From an uncultured Mycoplasmatota bacterium (GTDB lineage: Bacteria; Bacillota_I; Bacilli_A; RF39; UBA660): a stretch of DNA of 64,000 nt. The stretch lies in NCBI GenBank assembly GCA_947056845.1, contig CAMSCJ010000006.1, positions 1-64,000 of the forward strand. The letters are read 5' to 3'. A program made the position numbers and the translations under genes. The first letter of the stretch is position 1. The number at the start of each line of letters is the position of its first letter. Under the pieces are notes generated by a model, which was given only the letters and a program-made list of their open reading frames with translations, was not told where the DNA came from and did no database searches. This document shows positions 19,787-28,915 of the stretch, one piece after another.

Positions 19787-20506
19787 ATGGGAAGATGTTG
19801 CGCTAATTGTGAATGGAATATTTCACCTCAGTTGGAAGAAGCAATTTTAGAAGAACAAAGTTGTTATAAAGAAGATAGCTTTGGCCAACCAATGGCAGGG
19901 GATTGTGTGTTAGGTGAAATTCATGATGAGAATTTTTATTGCCCTAATCATAAATATTGTAGTGGAGTAGAAAGAATATATGCTTTATATGATGATAAAT
20001 ATGCTGGAACTGGTTTTTTGATTATTCATATTGTTGATGATGAGATAGATAAATTTTTTAAAATTTCTTCTTGTATGCAAAATAGTTTCCCACATTTTTT
20101 AATATGTGGCTGTGGAATTGCTAGTCAAAATTTATCCAATAGATTCAAAACTATAAATTTTGAAATAACTAATGATAATGAATTGTTTCCTATATTTAGT
20201 AATTTAGCTCAAAATTTAAATAATAAAAAGGTATATACATTTGATGGGTTATTGCCCAAAAAAGACAATCTTCAGGTTATAAGTCATGGTGACTCTATTT
20301 TAATTAATCTTAATAAAGATACACTTGGAATAAAAACAATGGTAGATTATGCGAGTATAAATCTTATCTATAATCAGGAGTGTCAATTTTATGATTTATT
20401 AAGTGAATTTTATAATAATTTATCAAGGGTATCTACTGAACATTCAACAGATGAAGATATAAAGAAACTAGGGCTTATAAAAAGAAATATTTACAGTAAT
20501 TTTTAA
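19787..20506 (+). CDS. Hypothetical cysteine-rich N-terminus protein
   Basis: A 239-residue protein beginning MGRCCANCEWN, with further cysteines at residues about 28-60 (SCYKED, GDCVLGE, FYCPNHKYCSG), which suggests a metal site. The remainder is mixed alpha/beta (GTGFLIIHIVDDEIDKFF, FLICGCGIASQN). ATG 19787 follows GGGGG; an in-frame TTG at 19772 is less likely. The family is not recognised. It precedes an Old Yellow Enzyme relative with which it may be transcribed. Confidence 0.6.
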   Translation: MGRCCANCEWNISPQLEEAILEEQSCYKEDSFGQPMAGDCVLGEIHDENFYCPNHKYCSGVERIYALYDDKYAGTGFLIIHIVDDEIDKFFKISSCMQNSFPHFLICGCGIASQNLSNRFKTINFEITNDNELFPIFSNLAQNLNNKKVYTFDGLLPKKDNLQVISHGDSILINLNKDTLGIKTMVDYASINLIYNQECQFYDLLSEFYNNLSRVSTEHSTDEDIKKLGLIKRNIYSNF

Positions 20507-20569
20507 TTAATTTAATATATAATAGAAGAAAATTTAAGGTCTAATTTTAGATAGGATGAGGTGTATTTT

Positions 20570-21649
20570 TTGAATAGTAGTCGTCTTTGGCAAGAATATA
20601 ATATTAAAAATATCGTATTGAAAAATAGAATCGTGCGAGCAGCAACAAATGAACATTTAGGCTCAGTAGATGGAATGGTAACAGATGCTTATATTAATAT
20701 GTATAAAACTTTGGCGAGTAGTGGCATTGGTTTGATAATAACCTCACACATGGCAATTGATAAAAATGAGAGAGCAGATTTAACCCATATATGCATTAAT
20801 GAACCAGAAAATTTTGATAAACTAAGATTATTAACTAGTGAGATTCACAAAACAGATACTAAAATAATTTGTCAAATTTCTTATGGTGGATATAGGGCTA
20901 TCAAAATAGCGGGTAATAATTGTATGACACCTAGTGGTAATGATGGCACAAGGGAAATGTCTATCAAAGATATAGAAGATTGTATTAATAATCATGTAAA
21001 AACAATTCGTCTCATAAAAAAGCTTGGTTTTGATGGTGTAGAACTACATTTAGCTCATGGCTATTTATTAAATGAATTTTTAGACCCCTTTTATAATAAA
21101 AGAACCGATGAGTATGGTGGAACTACCCAAAATAGATATAAAATAGTGCATCAAATTTTATCAAAAATTAATGACTTATTATTAGACCCTAATTTTTTAG
21201 TAATCGTTAAAGTTGCTTCTAGTACACAAGATAGTGAACCTTTACTTTTAAATGATTGTATTACGATATGTAAATATTTAAAACAAGATAAGGTTGATGC
21301 GATAGAGGTTAGTGGTAATGATTATAAAAATTATAAACAGAATATTCCATATTTTTTAGATAATGCTTTGAAGATAAAAAGAGAAGTAAATATTCCGATT
21401 ATATTAGTCGGTGGCTTTAGGGATAAAGAACAAATTAATATCGCAATTGATAGAGGAATTGATTTAGTTTCAATGTCGCGTCCCTTTATTACTGATAAAA
21501 ATTTTATGGCAAAACTTAAAAATGATGAGGTAAGTAAATGTATTAGTTGTAATAAGTGTTTTGATGTTTATAAAAAATTATATAAACATTGTATTTTTGA
21601 TAAAGAAATAGATTTACAATTATATGAGAATTTTTCTAAAAATGCGTAA
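20570..21649 (+). CDS. NADH:flavin oxidoreductase (Old Yellow Enzyme / dienoyl-CoA reductase barrel)
   Basis: A 359-residue FMN barrel. Visible are the N-terminal LKNRIVRAATNEHLG, ICQISYGG, the active-site block LAHGYLLNEFLDPFYNKR followed by DEYGG, ILVGGF and LVSMSRPFI for FMN phosphate binding. C-x2-C-x2-C-x11-C (CISCNKCFDVYKKLYKHCI) at the end could hold a 4Fe-4S cluster, as in dienoyl-CoA reductases and BaiCD. The large C-terminal NADPH domain of those enzymes is missing. The start is probably TTG 20570, 6 bp after GAGGTG. Confidence 0.88.
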   Translation: MNSSRLWQEYNIKNIVLKNRIVRAATNEHLGSVDGMVTDAYINMYKTLASSGIGLIITSHMAIDKNERADLTHICINEPENFDKLRLLTSEIHKTDTKIICQISYGGYRAIKIAGNNCMTPSGNDGTREMSIKDIEDCINNHVKTIRLIKKLGFDGVELHLAHGYLLNEFLDPFYNKRTDEYGGTTQNRYKIVHQILSKINDLLLDPNFLVIVKVASSTQDSEPLLLNDCITICKYLKQDKVDAIEVSGNDYKNYKQNIPYFLDNALKIKREVNIPIILVGGFRDKEQINIAIDRGIDLVSMSRPFITDKNFMAKLKNDEVSKCISCNKCFDVYKKLYKHCIFDKEIDLQLYENFSKNA

Positions 21650-21693
21650 ATTATAGTAATGGATAATTATTGATAAATTTATATGGAGGCTAT

Positions 21694-22131
21694 ATGTATA
21701 AAGATGAGATAAAAGACACAAGGTCAAAAATTCGTGAATATAATTGGTATTTTTTTAACGAATGCTTATGGATTTATATAAAATTACTTTTTATTTTTCC
21801 TAAAAATAAAGAATTAAGAAGAGAGTTATGTTTATTTGCTAATAATTATTATGCTCATTCTAAGTTAGAAAAGGAAATATTATTGCATATAAATAATTAT
21901 TTTGGTAATGATGATGAAGTTGATGAATGTGAGGAAGTTTTAGAACAGTTAGATGAAATATTTTTTCGATATTTTAATTATAATGAATACATTCTTGAAG
22001 GATATAGTGACGCTATAGAAACTCGTGAGCCATTAAGGGCGACAATTTGTGATAGAAAATTTGATTTTCTTGATGACGAAAATAAAAATCAAATATTAAA
22101 GAACTTAGTAAAAGCGAATAAGAAAGATTAA
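21694..22131 (+). CDS. Hypothetical helical protein
   Basis: A 145-residue protein with aromatic helical segments (YNWYFFNECLWIYIKLLFIF) and an acidic centre (GNDDEVDECEEVLEQLDE). ATG 21694 has GGAGG 5 bp upstream. No family is recognised and there is no signal peptide. It follows the flavin oxidoreductase by 44 bp. Confidence 0.6.
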   Translation: MYKDEIKDTRSKIREYNWYFFNECLWIYIKLLFIFPKNKELRRELCLFANNYYAHSKLEKEILLHINNYFGNDDEVDECEEVLEQLDEIFFRYFNYNEYILEGYSDAIETREPLRATICDRKFDFLDDENKNQILKNLVKANKKD

Positions 22132-22216
22132 GTAGAAACGATAATGTAAATAATGAGGTAAAACTATTTTTTATTTAGCAAAGGTATTAATTGCTATAGT
22201 TTCAGGTTATAAATTT

Positions 22217-22244
22217 TTGAAATATTAAAATTTAATGTTATAAT
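22217..22244 (+). promoter_or_regulatory. Promoter of the asparaginase gene
   Basis: TTGAAA (22217-22222), a 16-bp spacer and TATAAT (22239-22244), 36 bp before ATG 22280. Confidence 0.7.
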
Positions 22245-22279
22245 AAAGATATAGTTTTATAAGGAGGAATAATTAATAA

Positions 22280-23344
22280 ATGAAAAAAATATTAGTGGTT
22301 TCAACAGGTGGAACAATATCACAAGAACATACAGATACAGGTATTGCTGTAAGCAACGATAATGCTTTTAGGGGTAAGACTTTTGCTGACATTTTAAAAC
22401 CATTTAAAGAAAAGTTAAATTTGGAGGCTATTGATTCAATTACTATTCTGAATAAAGATAGCTCTAATATGATTTCAAAGGATTGGGAATTAATAGCTCA
22501 AGCGATTTATGATAATTATGATGAGTATGATGCTTTTATTGTAACACATGGTACTAATACGATGGGGTACTCTACGGCGGCCGTTTCCTATGCGATAGGT
22601 AATTTAGGCAAGCCTGTAATTTTTACAGGTTCACAAGTATCCTATAGTATTCCTGGGTCTGATGCCGTAATGAATCTAGAAAATATTTTAAGAGTAATTG
22701 TTGAAAAGGAAAATATTGCCGGTGTATTTTTAATTTTTGGAAGTAAAGTTATAACAGGTACTAGGGTAAAAAAGAAAACTGAGTTTGATTATGACGCTTT
22801 TAAAACTTTTGGTCGCTTACCAGATATAGGCTATTTAGGAAACTCAATTGTTTTTAATGAGGCATCTTTAAATAGACATTTAAGTTATTTGGGGACTAGG
22901 AGCAAAACTAAAAGTGGGTTAGAATTGAAAAATAAGTTTGATAATGATATTATGTCATTAACGGAATTCCCTGGTTTAAAGTCAGAATATATTATTAAAC
23001 TTGCCGAAAGTGGCGTAAAAGGATTTATTCTCAGGGCAACAGGGGCTGGGGATCCTAATGTAGCGACTGAAGATGCTACTTACCCTAATTTAAGAGAAGC
23101 TTTTAAATATTTACAAGAACATAAGATTCCGATTGTTGTAACAACTCAGGCTCCTGATGGAGTATCTAGTATGAGTGTAAATGAACCAGGTATTTTGGCA
23201 AAAGAGTTAGGAGCTATTCCTGCTTGGGATATGAGTATGGAGACAATGGTAACAAAATTATCTTGGTTAATAGCTAATAATTATAGTTACGAAGATATTC
23301 AAAAGTTAATGATTACATCTTTTAGAGGAGAAATTGACAGGTAA
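22280..23344 (+). CDS. ansA: L-asparaginase
   Basis: A 354-residue enzyme that hydrolyses L-asparagine to aspartate and ammonia. The first catalytic Thr is in VVSTGGTISQE (about residues 7-16) and the second in VTHGTNTMGYS (about residues 93-103). The GSDAVMNL and LRATGAGDPN segments and the C-terminal PAWDMSMETMVTK also fit the family. There is no signal peptide, so it should be cytoplasmic. AAGGAGG precedes the ATG. The gene has its own promoter and terminator, so it is monocistronic. Confidence 0.93.
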   Translation: MKKILVVSTGGTISQEHTDTGIAVSNDNAFRGKTFADILKPFKEKLNLEAIDSITILNKDSSNMISKDWELIAQAIYDNYDEYDAFIVTHGTNTMGYSTAAVSYAIGNLGKPVIFTGSQVSYSIPGSDAVMNLENILRVIVEKENIAGVFLIFGSKVITGTRVKKKTEFDYDAFKTFGRLPDIGYLGNSIVFNEASLNRHLSYLGTRSKTKSGLELKNKFDNDIMSLTEFPGLKSEYIIKLAESGVKGFILRATGAGDPNVATEDATYPNLREAFKYLQEHKIPIVVTTQAPDGVSSMSVNEPGILAKELGAIPAWDMSMETMVTKLSWLIANNYSYEDIQKLMITSFRGEIDR

Positions 23345-23393
23345 ATGTTTGCCATTTAAAATTAATATAATCTTATAAATTTTAAGACAAAAA

Positions 23394-23422
23394 GGTATTA
23401 GCAGTTCGCTAATACCCTTTTT
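23394..23422 (+). terminator. Strong terminator after asparaginase
   Basis: GGTATTAGC (23394-23402) and GCTAATACC (23408-23416) form a perfect 9-bp stem with loop AGTTC, followed by CTTTTT. Confidence 0.9.
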
Positions 23423-23480
23423 ATGCTTTTATAATTTTTAATTAATAACGTAATAAAATATTTATAGTAGTAAAATAATA

Positions 23481-24977
23481 TTACTTATTATTGGTTAATG
23501 TCAAAATTTTACCACATGATTCTTTCCCTTCTGGACAAAATCCATGCGTTTCACATTTTGGACCAATATTTTTACTAAATATTTCAGCACCAGGAATATT
23601 TCTAATTTCTTGATGTAAATGATGAGCCATTTCTCGTGTTTCCCATTGTGTTTTATTGCATTCTCTTAGACTTAAGATATGCGCTAATGTTTTGCCGTCC
23701 ATATTTGTAACAACGTTAACCATGTTTCCCGATAATGTGAAGTAGATTAAATCTTCTTCTCTAATTCCATAATTATTTTTAAAATGTTCATACATTTCGA
23801 TATTTTTTCTAAAGATATTGTTATATTCATTTAAATAATTATTTTTAATTTTAGGTGGAACTTTATATTGCGTTAAATCAACAACTGGAACAAAATCGGG
23901 AACCATAATATGTTGTGTTCTGTGTCTTGTTAGGTGTGTTAAGACGGCAAAAGAGATAGGAATTTGATATTCAAAATTAATTTGTGTTAATTCTAATTGG
24001 TCGCTTTCGGTTGCTATTTTTTTTATCATTTCTTCTTTAAAATTTGGATAAGTTTTACACATTTCTTCATATATTTTGATTGTTTTATCATAACTATATT
24101 GATATCTACGCATAATTGCAGCAATAACAATTGCGTCATCAATATTTTTACTATGATTTATTAATAGTGGTTTATCGATTATTTTATAATTAGAATGATT
24201 AATTTTAGACTCTAGATAAGTATCAACAGGGTCTGATAGTTGAACTGGAGTTTTATCGATGGTGTCTATAATATAAGGAATATTCTTTTTAGCTATTTCA
24301 TAAAGCTTTTCACCAAATTCTCTAATTTCACTAATGCGACTATATTTAGTTTTTGTATATTTAATAATCATGTCTTTTAAAGTATGAGCGTCGACACCCA
24401 TTATAATATTAGAGTGATAACTATATGGTAGAACAAACCTAGCATCTTCCTTATCAATACCTTTTTTAGTTAGGTTTTCATATTCTTTAAATAACATTTT
24501 TTCATGTTGTTGATATTTTATTTTGGCTTCATCATTGTTTGAAATTAAATTACCATATTGATCATGAAAATTAGGTATGTAATATCCAACGTTTGAAAAA
24601 TCAACTTCTCTTCTAGATTTAACTGTAAAAGATGAGAATCTTTCTTCAATGGCTGTTTGCTCAATAATTGCCGATATATTTTTAAGAGCGAAGACACAAT
24701 AATCATGATCAGTTATGGAATCGTGTCCCATCGTGATAACTTTTTTTATAAAATTAACATTTTGTTCAAAAGTGCGATTTTCTGTTTTAAAAAGTCGCTC
24801 GAAAACATCACCTGGAAATCTTGATAAACCTCCAGCTGTTGCCACTACACCAGAACGTCTTTCTTTTTCTAGATTATTTATATAATTAATAATTTCGTTA
24901 TAGTCATGAATATGTTTTTCTTTTAAATATTTTTTTAATTTATTATAATCAATTGCGCCTAATAATTCTACTTCCAT
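23481..24977 (-). CDS. thyX: Tandemly duplicated ThyX-like flavin-dependent thymidylate synthase
   Basis: A 498-residue protein, about twice the length of a normal ThyX. The first unit (about 40-235) has GHDSITDHDYCVFALKN, EERFSSFTVKSRREVDF (111-127) and ARFVLPYSYHSN. The second (about 325-495) has LTHLTRHRTQHIMVP (RHR at 351-353) and LRECNKTQWETREMAHHL. The canonical RHRxxS...SxRY signature is divided: the first unit keeps the Ser part, the second keeps RHR. A Cys cluster (CETHGFCPEGKESC) ends the protein. The family makes dTMP from dUMP using methylene-THF, FAD and NADPH; whether this copy does so is inferred. Confidence 0.8.
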   Translation of the reverse strand: MEVELLGAIDYNKLKKYLKEKHIHDYNEIINYINNLEKERRSGVVATAGGLSRFPGDVFERLFKTENRTFEQNVNFIKKVITMGHDSITDHDYCVFALKNISAIIEQTAIEERFSSFTVKSRREVDFSNVGYYIPNFHDQYGNLISNNDEAKIKYQQHEKMLFKEYENLTKKGIDKEDARFVLPYSYHSNIIMGVDAHTLKDMIIKYTKTKYSRISEIREFGEKLYEIAKKNIPYIIDTIDKTPVQLSDPVDTYLESKINHSNYKIIDKPLLINHSKNIDDAIVIAAIMRRYQYSYDKTIKIYEEMCKTYPNFKEEMIKKIATESDQLELTQINFEYQIPISFAVLTHLTRHRTQHIMVPDFVPVVDLTQYKVPPKIKNNYLNEYNNIFRKNIEMYEHFKNNYGIREEDLIYFTLSGNMVNVVTNMDGKTLAHILSLRECNKTQWETREMAHHLHQEIRNIPGAEIFSKNIGPKCETHGFCPEGKESCGKILTLTNNK

Positions 24978-25035
24978 TTAACTTCACCACAATAATTATA
25001 ACATTAAATTAAAAAAAATTAAACAAAGTTTAATT

Positions 25036-25905
25036 TTAATCATATAATTCTTGTTTTAATAATTCAATATTATAATTCATTAGTGTGAAATAATCATCTT
25101 TATTTTTTCTTTCTTCTTCAGTTAAATTGGATATTGTTTTAAGCCCAGCTAATTCGACATTAGTTGCTGCTTGAATTTCTTTAACGGTATCATTTACCTC
25201 TCTATTTTGTGTTGTAAAAATATAATTTATTTGTCCACTAGTAATTAAATTAACAACATCTGCTTTGGTTTTGTCTGTTAGATTATCATTTTCTTCTAAG
25301 GAAATAACGGTTAGCCCATATTTATCTTCTAAAAATTTAAATAAATCATCAGCTACAACAATCGTTTTATTAGTTGAACTTTCAACCATTAGTTTTATTT
25401 TCGCATCTAAATTAGATACTTCAACCTTTAATTCTTCATATTTTTCTTCAATATCATTCTTTAGATAGTGGTTATTTATATATTCATTAAAACCAATTTT
25501 TATATTTTGGGCAAGCATCAAAAAGTTAGAAGGGTTTAACCATAATTCTTCAATATAATGTTCATAATCCATACTAAGTGTTGTATCGATAATTTTTATT
25601 TTTTGATTGTATTCAAAAATTGGTGCCACATAATTTTTTTCTGAAGCAAGTCCATTAAATATAAATAGACTAGCATTACTATAATCTTTTATTTGCTTAT
25701 CGGTCAGTTCATATTGGTCAATAATAATACCATCGGGATAAATACTTTTAACTGTACTATGATCGCCATACAAGCGGGTAGTAATATATTCAATAGGATA
25801 ACTTGTTGTATATATATCAATATCTTCTAGATTATCTCTTTTTAAACAACCACTAGTAGAAATAATCATTGTTAAAGTTAATAAAATTATTGCGATTTTT
25901 TTCAT
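25036..25905 (-). CDS. Metal ABC transporter substrate-binding lipoprotein (ZnuA/TroA type)
   Basis: A 289-residue lipoprotein with lipobox STSGC near residue 20 of MKKIAIILLTLTMII. The mature domain has the cluster A-I layout: IDIYTTSYPIEYITTRLYGD, DASLF-like NASLFIFNGLASE, a long backbone helix with IEEKYEELKVEVSNL, and NYIFTTQNREVND. Usual His ligands are largely absent, so the ligand may not be zinc. Start 25905 follows AAGGAG; upstream residues overlap yidD and are not used. No permease or ATPase gene is adjacent. Confidence 0.75.
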   Translation of the reverse strand: MKKIAIILLTLTMIISTSGCLKRDNLEDIDIYTTSYPIEYITTRLYGDHSTVKSIYPDGIIIDQYELTDKQIKDYSNASLFIFNGLASEKNYVAPIFEYNQKIKIIDTTLSMDYEHYIEELWLNPSNFLMLAQNIKIGFNEYINNHYLKNDIEEKYEELKVEVSNLDAKIKLMVESSTNKTIVVADDLFKFLEDKYGLTVISLEENDNLTDKTKADVVNLITSGQINYIFTTQNREVNDTVKEIQAATNVELAGLKTISNLTEEERKNKDDYFTLMNYNIELLKQELYD

Positions 25906-25906
25906 A

Positions 25907-26125
25907 TTAATTCTCCTTTTTTTTGACTGGGTCATATCCCGCTTTAAATAATGGATTACATTTTAAAACACGTTTGATTGTAAGATAAGTCCCCTTTAGA
26001 GCACCATACTCTTTAATTGCCTCTATTCCATAGTTAGAACAAGTTGGTATATGCCGACAACTATTATGCCATGGTCCTGGTATCATCTGATAAAAGTTAA
26101 TTAAACCAATTAATATATATTTCAT
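25907..26125 (-). CDS. yidD: Membrane protein insertion efficiency factor YidD
   Basis: A 72-residue protein. It has the short hydrophobic N-terminus ILIGLINFYQMI, then the family core GPWHNSCRHIPTCSNYGIEAI and KRVLKCNPLFKAGYDPV with conserved cysteines. YidD helps YidC insert membrane proteins. It is directly followed by the metal-binding lipoprotein gene (1-bp gap), so both share a minus-strand transcript; yidC is not nearby. Confidence 0.94.
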   Translation of the reverse strand: MKYILIGLINFYQMIPGPWHNSCRHIPTCSNYGIEAIKEYGALKGTYLTIKRVLKCNPLFKAGYDPVKKKEN

Positions 26126-26197
26126 ATTAACACCATTATAATTATACTAGAAATAGAAATAAATGTAAATTAGATATTAAAATGATTTCATTTTTGG

Positions 26198-26203
26198 TAT
26201 AAT
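26198..26203 (+). promoter_or_regulatory. -10 box for the rnc operon
   Basis: TATAAT at 26198-26203, 18 bp before the ATG of rnc. No convincing -35 is seen. The 5' leader would be short, with GGTGATAAT as the ribosome site. Confidence 0.45.
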
Positions 26204-26221
26204 GTTTATAAAGGTGATAAT

Positions 26222-26884
26222 ATGGATATCATAAGTGATTTAAAAATAGATATTAATAAAGAAATATATCAAACAGCTTTTACACATACATCGTATGCGA
26301 ATGAACATCGTGTTAAAAGTTACGAAAGACTTGAGTATTTAGGGGATGCTGTTTTAGAACTTATTATGAGTGAGTATTTATACTTGAATACCGAAGAAGA
26401 AGAAGGACAAATGACAAAACTTAGGGCTCATTATGTCTGTGAAAATGCATTATATGAATATTCACTTAAGTTAGGCTTAAATGAATACTTACTACTTGGT
26501 AAGGGCGAAAGTGAAAATGGTGGCAAGGTAAGAAAAGCCATTGTTGCGGATATTTTTGAGGCTTTTACTGGTGCATTATTTTTAGATAAGGGAATTGAAA
26601 CAGTTAAAAAATTTATATATAAATATATAATTCCTATAATAGAAAATAAAGAAATTGATTTTTTTGATGACTATAAATCCGTATTACAAGAATTGGTTCA
26701 AACCGATAAAAGAAGTTTAGAATATAGTGTTGTTGATGAAGAAGGCCCTGCTCATAACAAAACATTTACAGTTGTTGTAAAAATTGATGATGTTACTTAT
26801 GGCAAAGGAGTAGCTCACAGTAAAAAAGAAGCGGAACAAATGGCTGCTAAAGATGCATTAAGTAGGTGTCAATATAAATGTTAG
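26222..26884 (+). CDS. rnc: Ribonuclease III
   Basis: A 220-residue endonuclease that cleaves double-stranded RNA in rRNA maturation. The catalytic signature ERLEYLGDAVLELIMSEYL is near residues 36-54 and the second acidic site is VADIFEAFTGALFLD (about 107-121). The C-terminal dsRNA-binding domain runs from DYKSVLQELVQ to SKKEAEQMAAKDAL. The length is normal. It overlaps the downstream large gene by 7 bp. Confidence 0.97.
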   Translation: MDIISDLKIDINKEIYQTAFTHTSYANEHRVKSYERLEYLGDAVLELIMSEYLYLNTEEEEGQMTKLRAHYVCENALYEYSLKLGLNEYLLLGKGESENGGKVRKAIVADIFEAFTGALFLDKGIETVKKFIYKYIIPIIENKEIDFFDDYKSVLQELVQTDKRSLEYSVVDEEGPAHNKTFTVVVKIDDVTYGKGVAHSKKEAEQMAAKDALSRCQYKC

Positions 26885-28854
26885 GTAATAACTATATTAA
26901 TAATTTATTAGCATCTGATATTGATAATTTATTAGATGAAATTAATAGTTTGTCAAAAGAGAAAAAGAAGTTAGTTTTATCTAATGAAAAAGTAAAAAAT
27001 CGAATTATTAATTCTTATTATTATTTATTTGCTAACTTTGTTGAATCATTAGATAAAGAATTATTAGATATATTTTTAGATAAGCAAGGAATAGATTTGT
27101 TAGTTAATTCGAATGAGTTTTATTCAAAAATAAATGCTTTAATAAATTTGGAAAATGAAATGACTAATGATATTTTAACAGACGATAAAATTCTAAAGCA
27201 AATATATGAACATTATGATGAAAGTAATTTTTGCCCTAAAAATATTTTCTTTGTTCAAAAATTTTTTGATTATTTAATTGCTAATAATTTAGGTTTAGGT
27301 GCAATATCTTATTGGGGTGATAATTTAGCTGAAATTTTAAAAAGACAAGAAAATATTGATAAAATTATTCAAAATAAGAGTATTGATATTGATGATTTAG
27401 ATTTATATGATACTAAAATTATTGAAGTTATGTTAGAAAATTCCTATTTTAAAAATCTTATTTTAGATGATAAATATGATATAAGTAAATTAATTTTTAA
27501 GGGTGTTAGCTTTAGTGAAGAAGTTTTGAGTGACAAAAGATTTATAGAAAAACTAGTTAATGAAGGAGATATTAGAAAGTATCGTTTTATGATGGATTCA
27601 TTATATAAAAATAATAATTTATTATATTTATCAGATATAAAAAATAAACGAAACGTTTATTATGATAACATCATAAATAGTTATGACAAAGATTTAGGAA
27701 TGTTTAAAGAATATGCTGATATTTTTAATTCTTTAGTGGTTGATGGTAAACTTGTTGATCAACAAATATTTTTTGACTTAGATTTAGAGGCTAACTTGGA
27801 TGATGAGCTTTGTTATGATATTAATGCGGCATTTTTTAATAGAAAACTAGATGTTTTTGATAAAATTACTGCGTTAAAATTAGCTTTTATGAAATCGACA
27901 TGTTTAAAATTTAAAGAAATTTTGGTTGATAGATATTATGAAGATATTATTTATAATTTTAAATTAGATTTAGAAAACCTAATTAAATTTAATAATGAAC
28001 AAAAAGTTATTAATGATCAAAATATGGAACATTATTTAAGATTATTAAAAATATTGAATAGTGATAGTATAGTTGATATTGATTTTTATAATAGTTTTGA
28101 TAGGAACAAAAATTATATAGAAGAATATTATGATGATTTTTATGCCTCTAGACAAAAATCGTATAGCTTAATTAATAATAGTTTGGTAAATATCGAAAAT
28201 ATAAAAAATCAAAAAAATAAAGAATTATCTTCTTTATATGGAACGGATATTTATGAGTTTAATGGTGAACCATTTTATTTATTAATTCATGATACTTCCG
28301 TAGTAAAGTCAAATGTACAAAATATTGATGGTATTTTTGAAAATCCTAAATGGGATAGTACTTCAATGAGCCTTATCAGCAATTTAAAAATGAACTTTTT
28401 TCATGATTCTAGTGATATGCTTGTTGTGGGCTTTAATAATCTTGATGTTGATAGGGTTGTTCATATTTATAATATGGATTCCAATTCATATTATAATAAG
28501 GAAAGTGGTATTGCTACTAGGAAATTAAATAAGTTATATACTCCCGCTAGTTTGATTGAAGACACTCGTGGTTATAATGAAATCATTTATCAGATTAAAT
28601 GTAATAATTCAAAGTATTTATCTAAAACTTTAGAACCTAGTTATGTTGTTGCATTTGATAAAGTAACACCTATTGATATTGAATTTTCTAAAAAATTTCA
28701 TATTCCAATTATTAAAATTAATATGGAGAAATATAAAAATCATGAAAATTATAAATGTGAGACTAGTGAAAATTTTGACTTGTTGGACTTGTATAGTGAT
28801 AAATATGTAGCATCATATTATGAATTAATAGATAAAATAGATAAAAAAAGATAA
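26878..28854 (+). CDS. Large hypothetical protein with a possible ADP-ribosyltransferase-like C-terminal domain
   Basis: A 658-residue protein. The first 420 residues are helical, Asn/Asp/Lys-rich and unrecognised. The last 190 are better ordered: GEPFYLLIHDTS (about 461-472), a DSTSMSLIS segment, VVGFNNLD, YTPASLIEDTRGYNEIIYQI and EPSYVVAFDKVTP. His in LLIHD, the STSMS patch and Glu in GYNEIIYQ appear in the order of an H-S-E type ADP-ribosyltransferase fold. That is a weak pattern match. No signal peptide or membrane segment. Translationally coupled to rnc, but a functional link is unproven. Confidence 0.6.
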   Translation: MLGNNYINNLLASDIDNLLDEINSLSKEKKKLVLSNEKVKNRIINSYYYLFANFVESLDKELLDIFLDKQGIDLLVNSNEFYSKINALINLENEMTNDILTDDKILKQIYEHYDESNFCPKNIFFVQKFFDYLIANNLGLGAISYWGDNLAEILKRQENIDKIIQNKSIDIDDLDLYDTKIIEVMLENSYFKNLILDDKYDISKLIFKGVSFSEEVLSDKRFIEKLVNEGDIRKYRFMMDSLYKNNNLLYLSDIKNKRNVYYDNIINSYDKDLGMFKEYADIFNSLVVDGKLVDQQIFFDLDLEANLDDELCYDINAAFFNRKLDVFDKITALKLAFMKSTCLKFKEILVDRYYEDIIYNFKLDLENLIKFNNEQKVINDQNMEHYLRLLKILNSDSIVDIDFYNSFDRNKNYIEEYYDDFYASRQKSYSLINNSLVNIENIKNQKNKELSSLYGTDIYEFNGEPFYLLIHDTSVVKSNVQNIDGIFENPKWDSTSMSLISNLKMNFFHDSSDMLVVGFNNLDVDRVVHIYNMDSNSYYNKESGIATRKLNKLYTPASLIEDTRGYNEIIYQIKCNNSKYLSKTLEPSYVVAFDKVTPIDIEFSKKFHIPIIKINMEKYKNHENYKCETSENFDLLDLYSDKYVASYYELIDKIDKKR

Positions 28855-28915
28855 ACTTGCATATTTTAAATAATTAAAGTAAAATAAAAATATAATTTAT
28901 AGAAAAGGTGATTTT

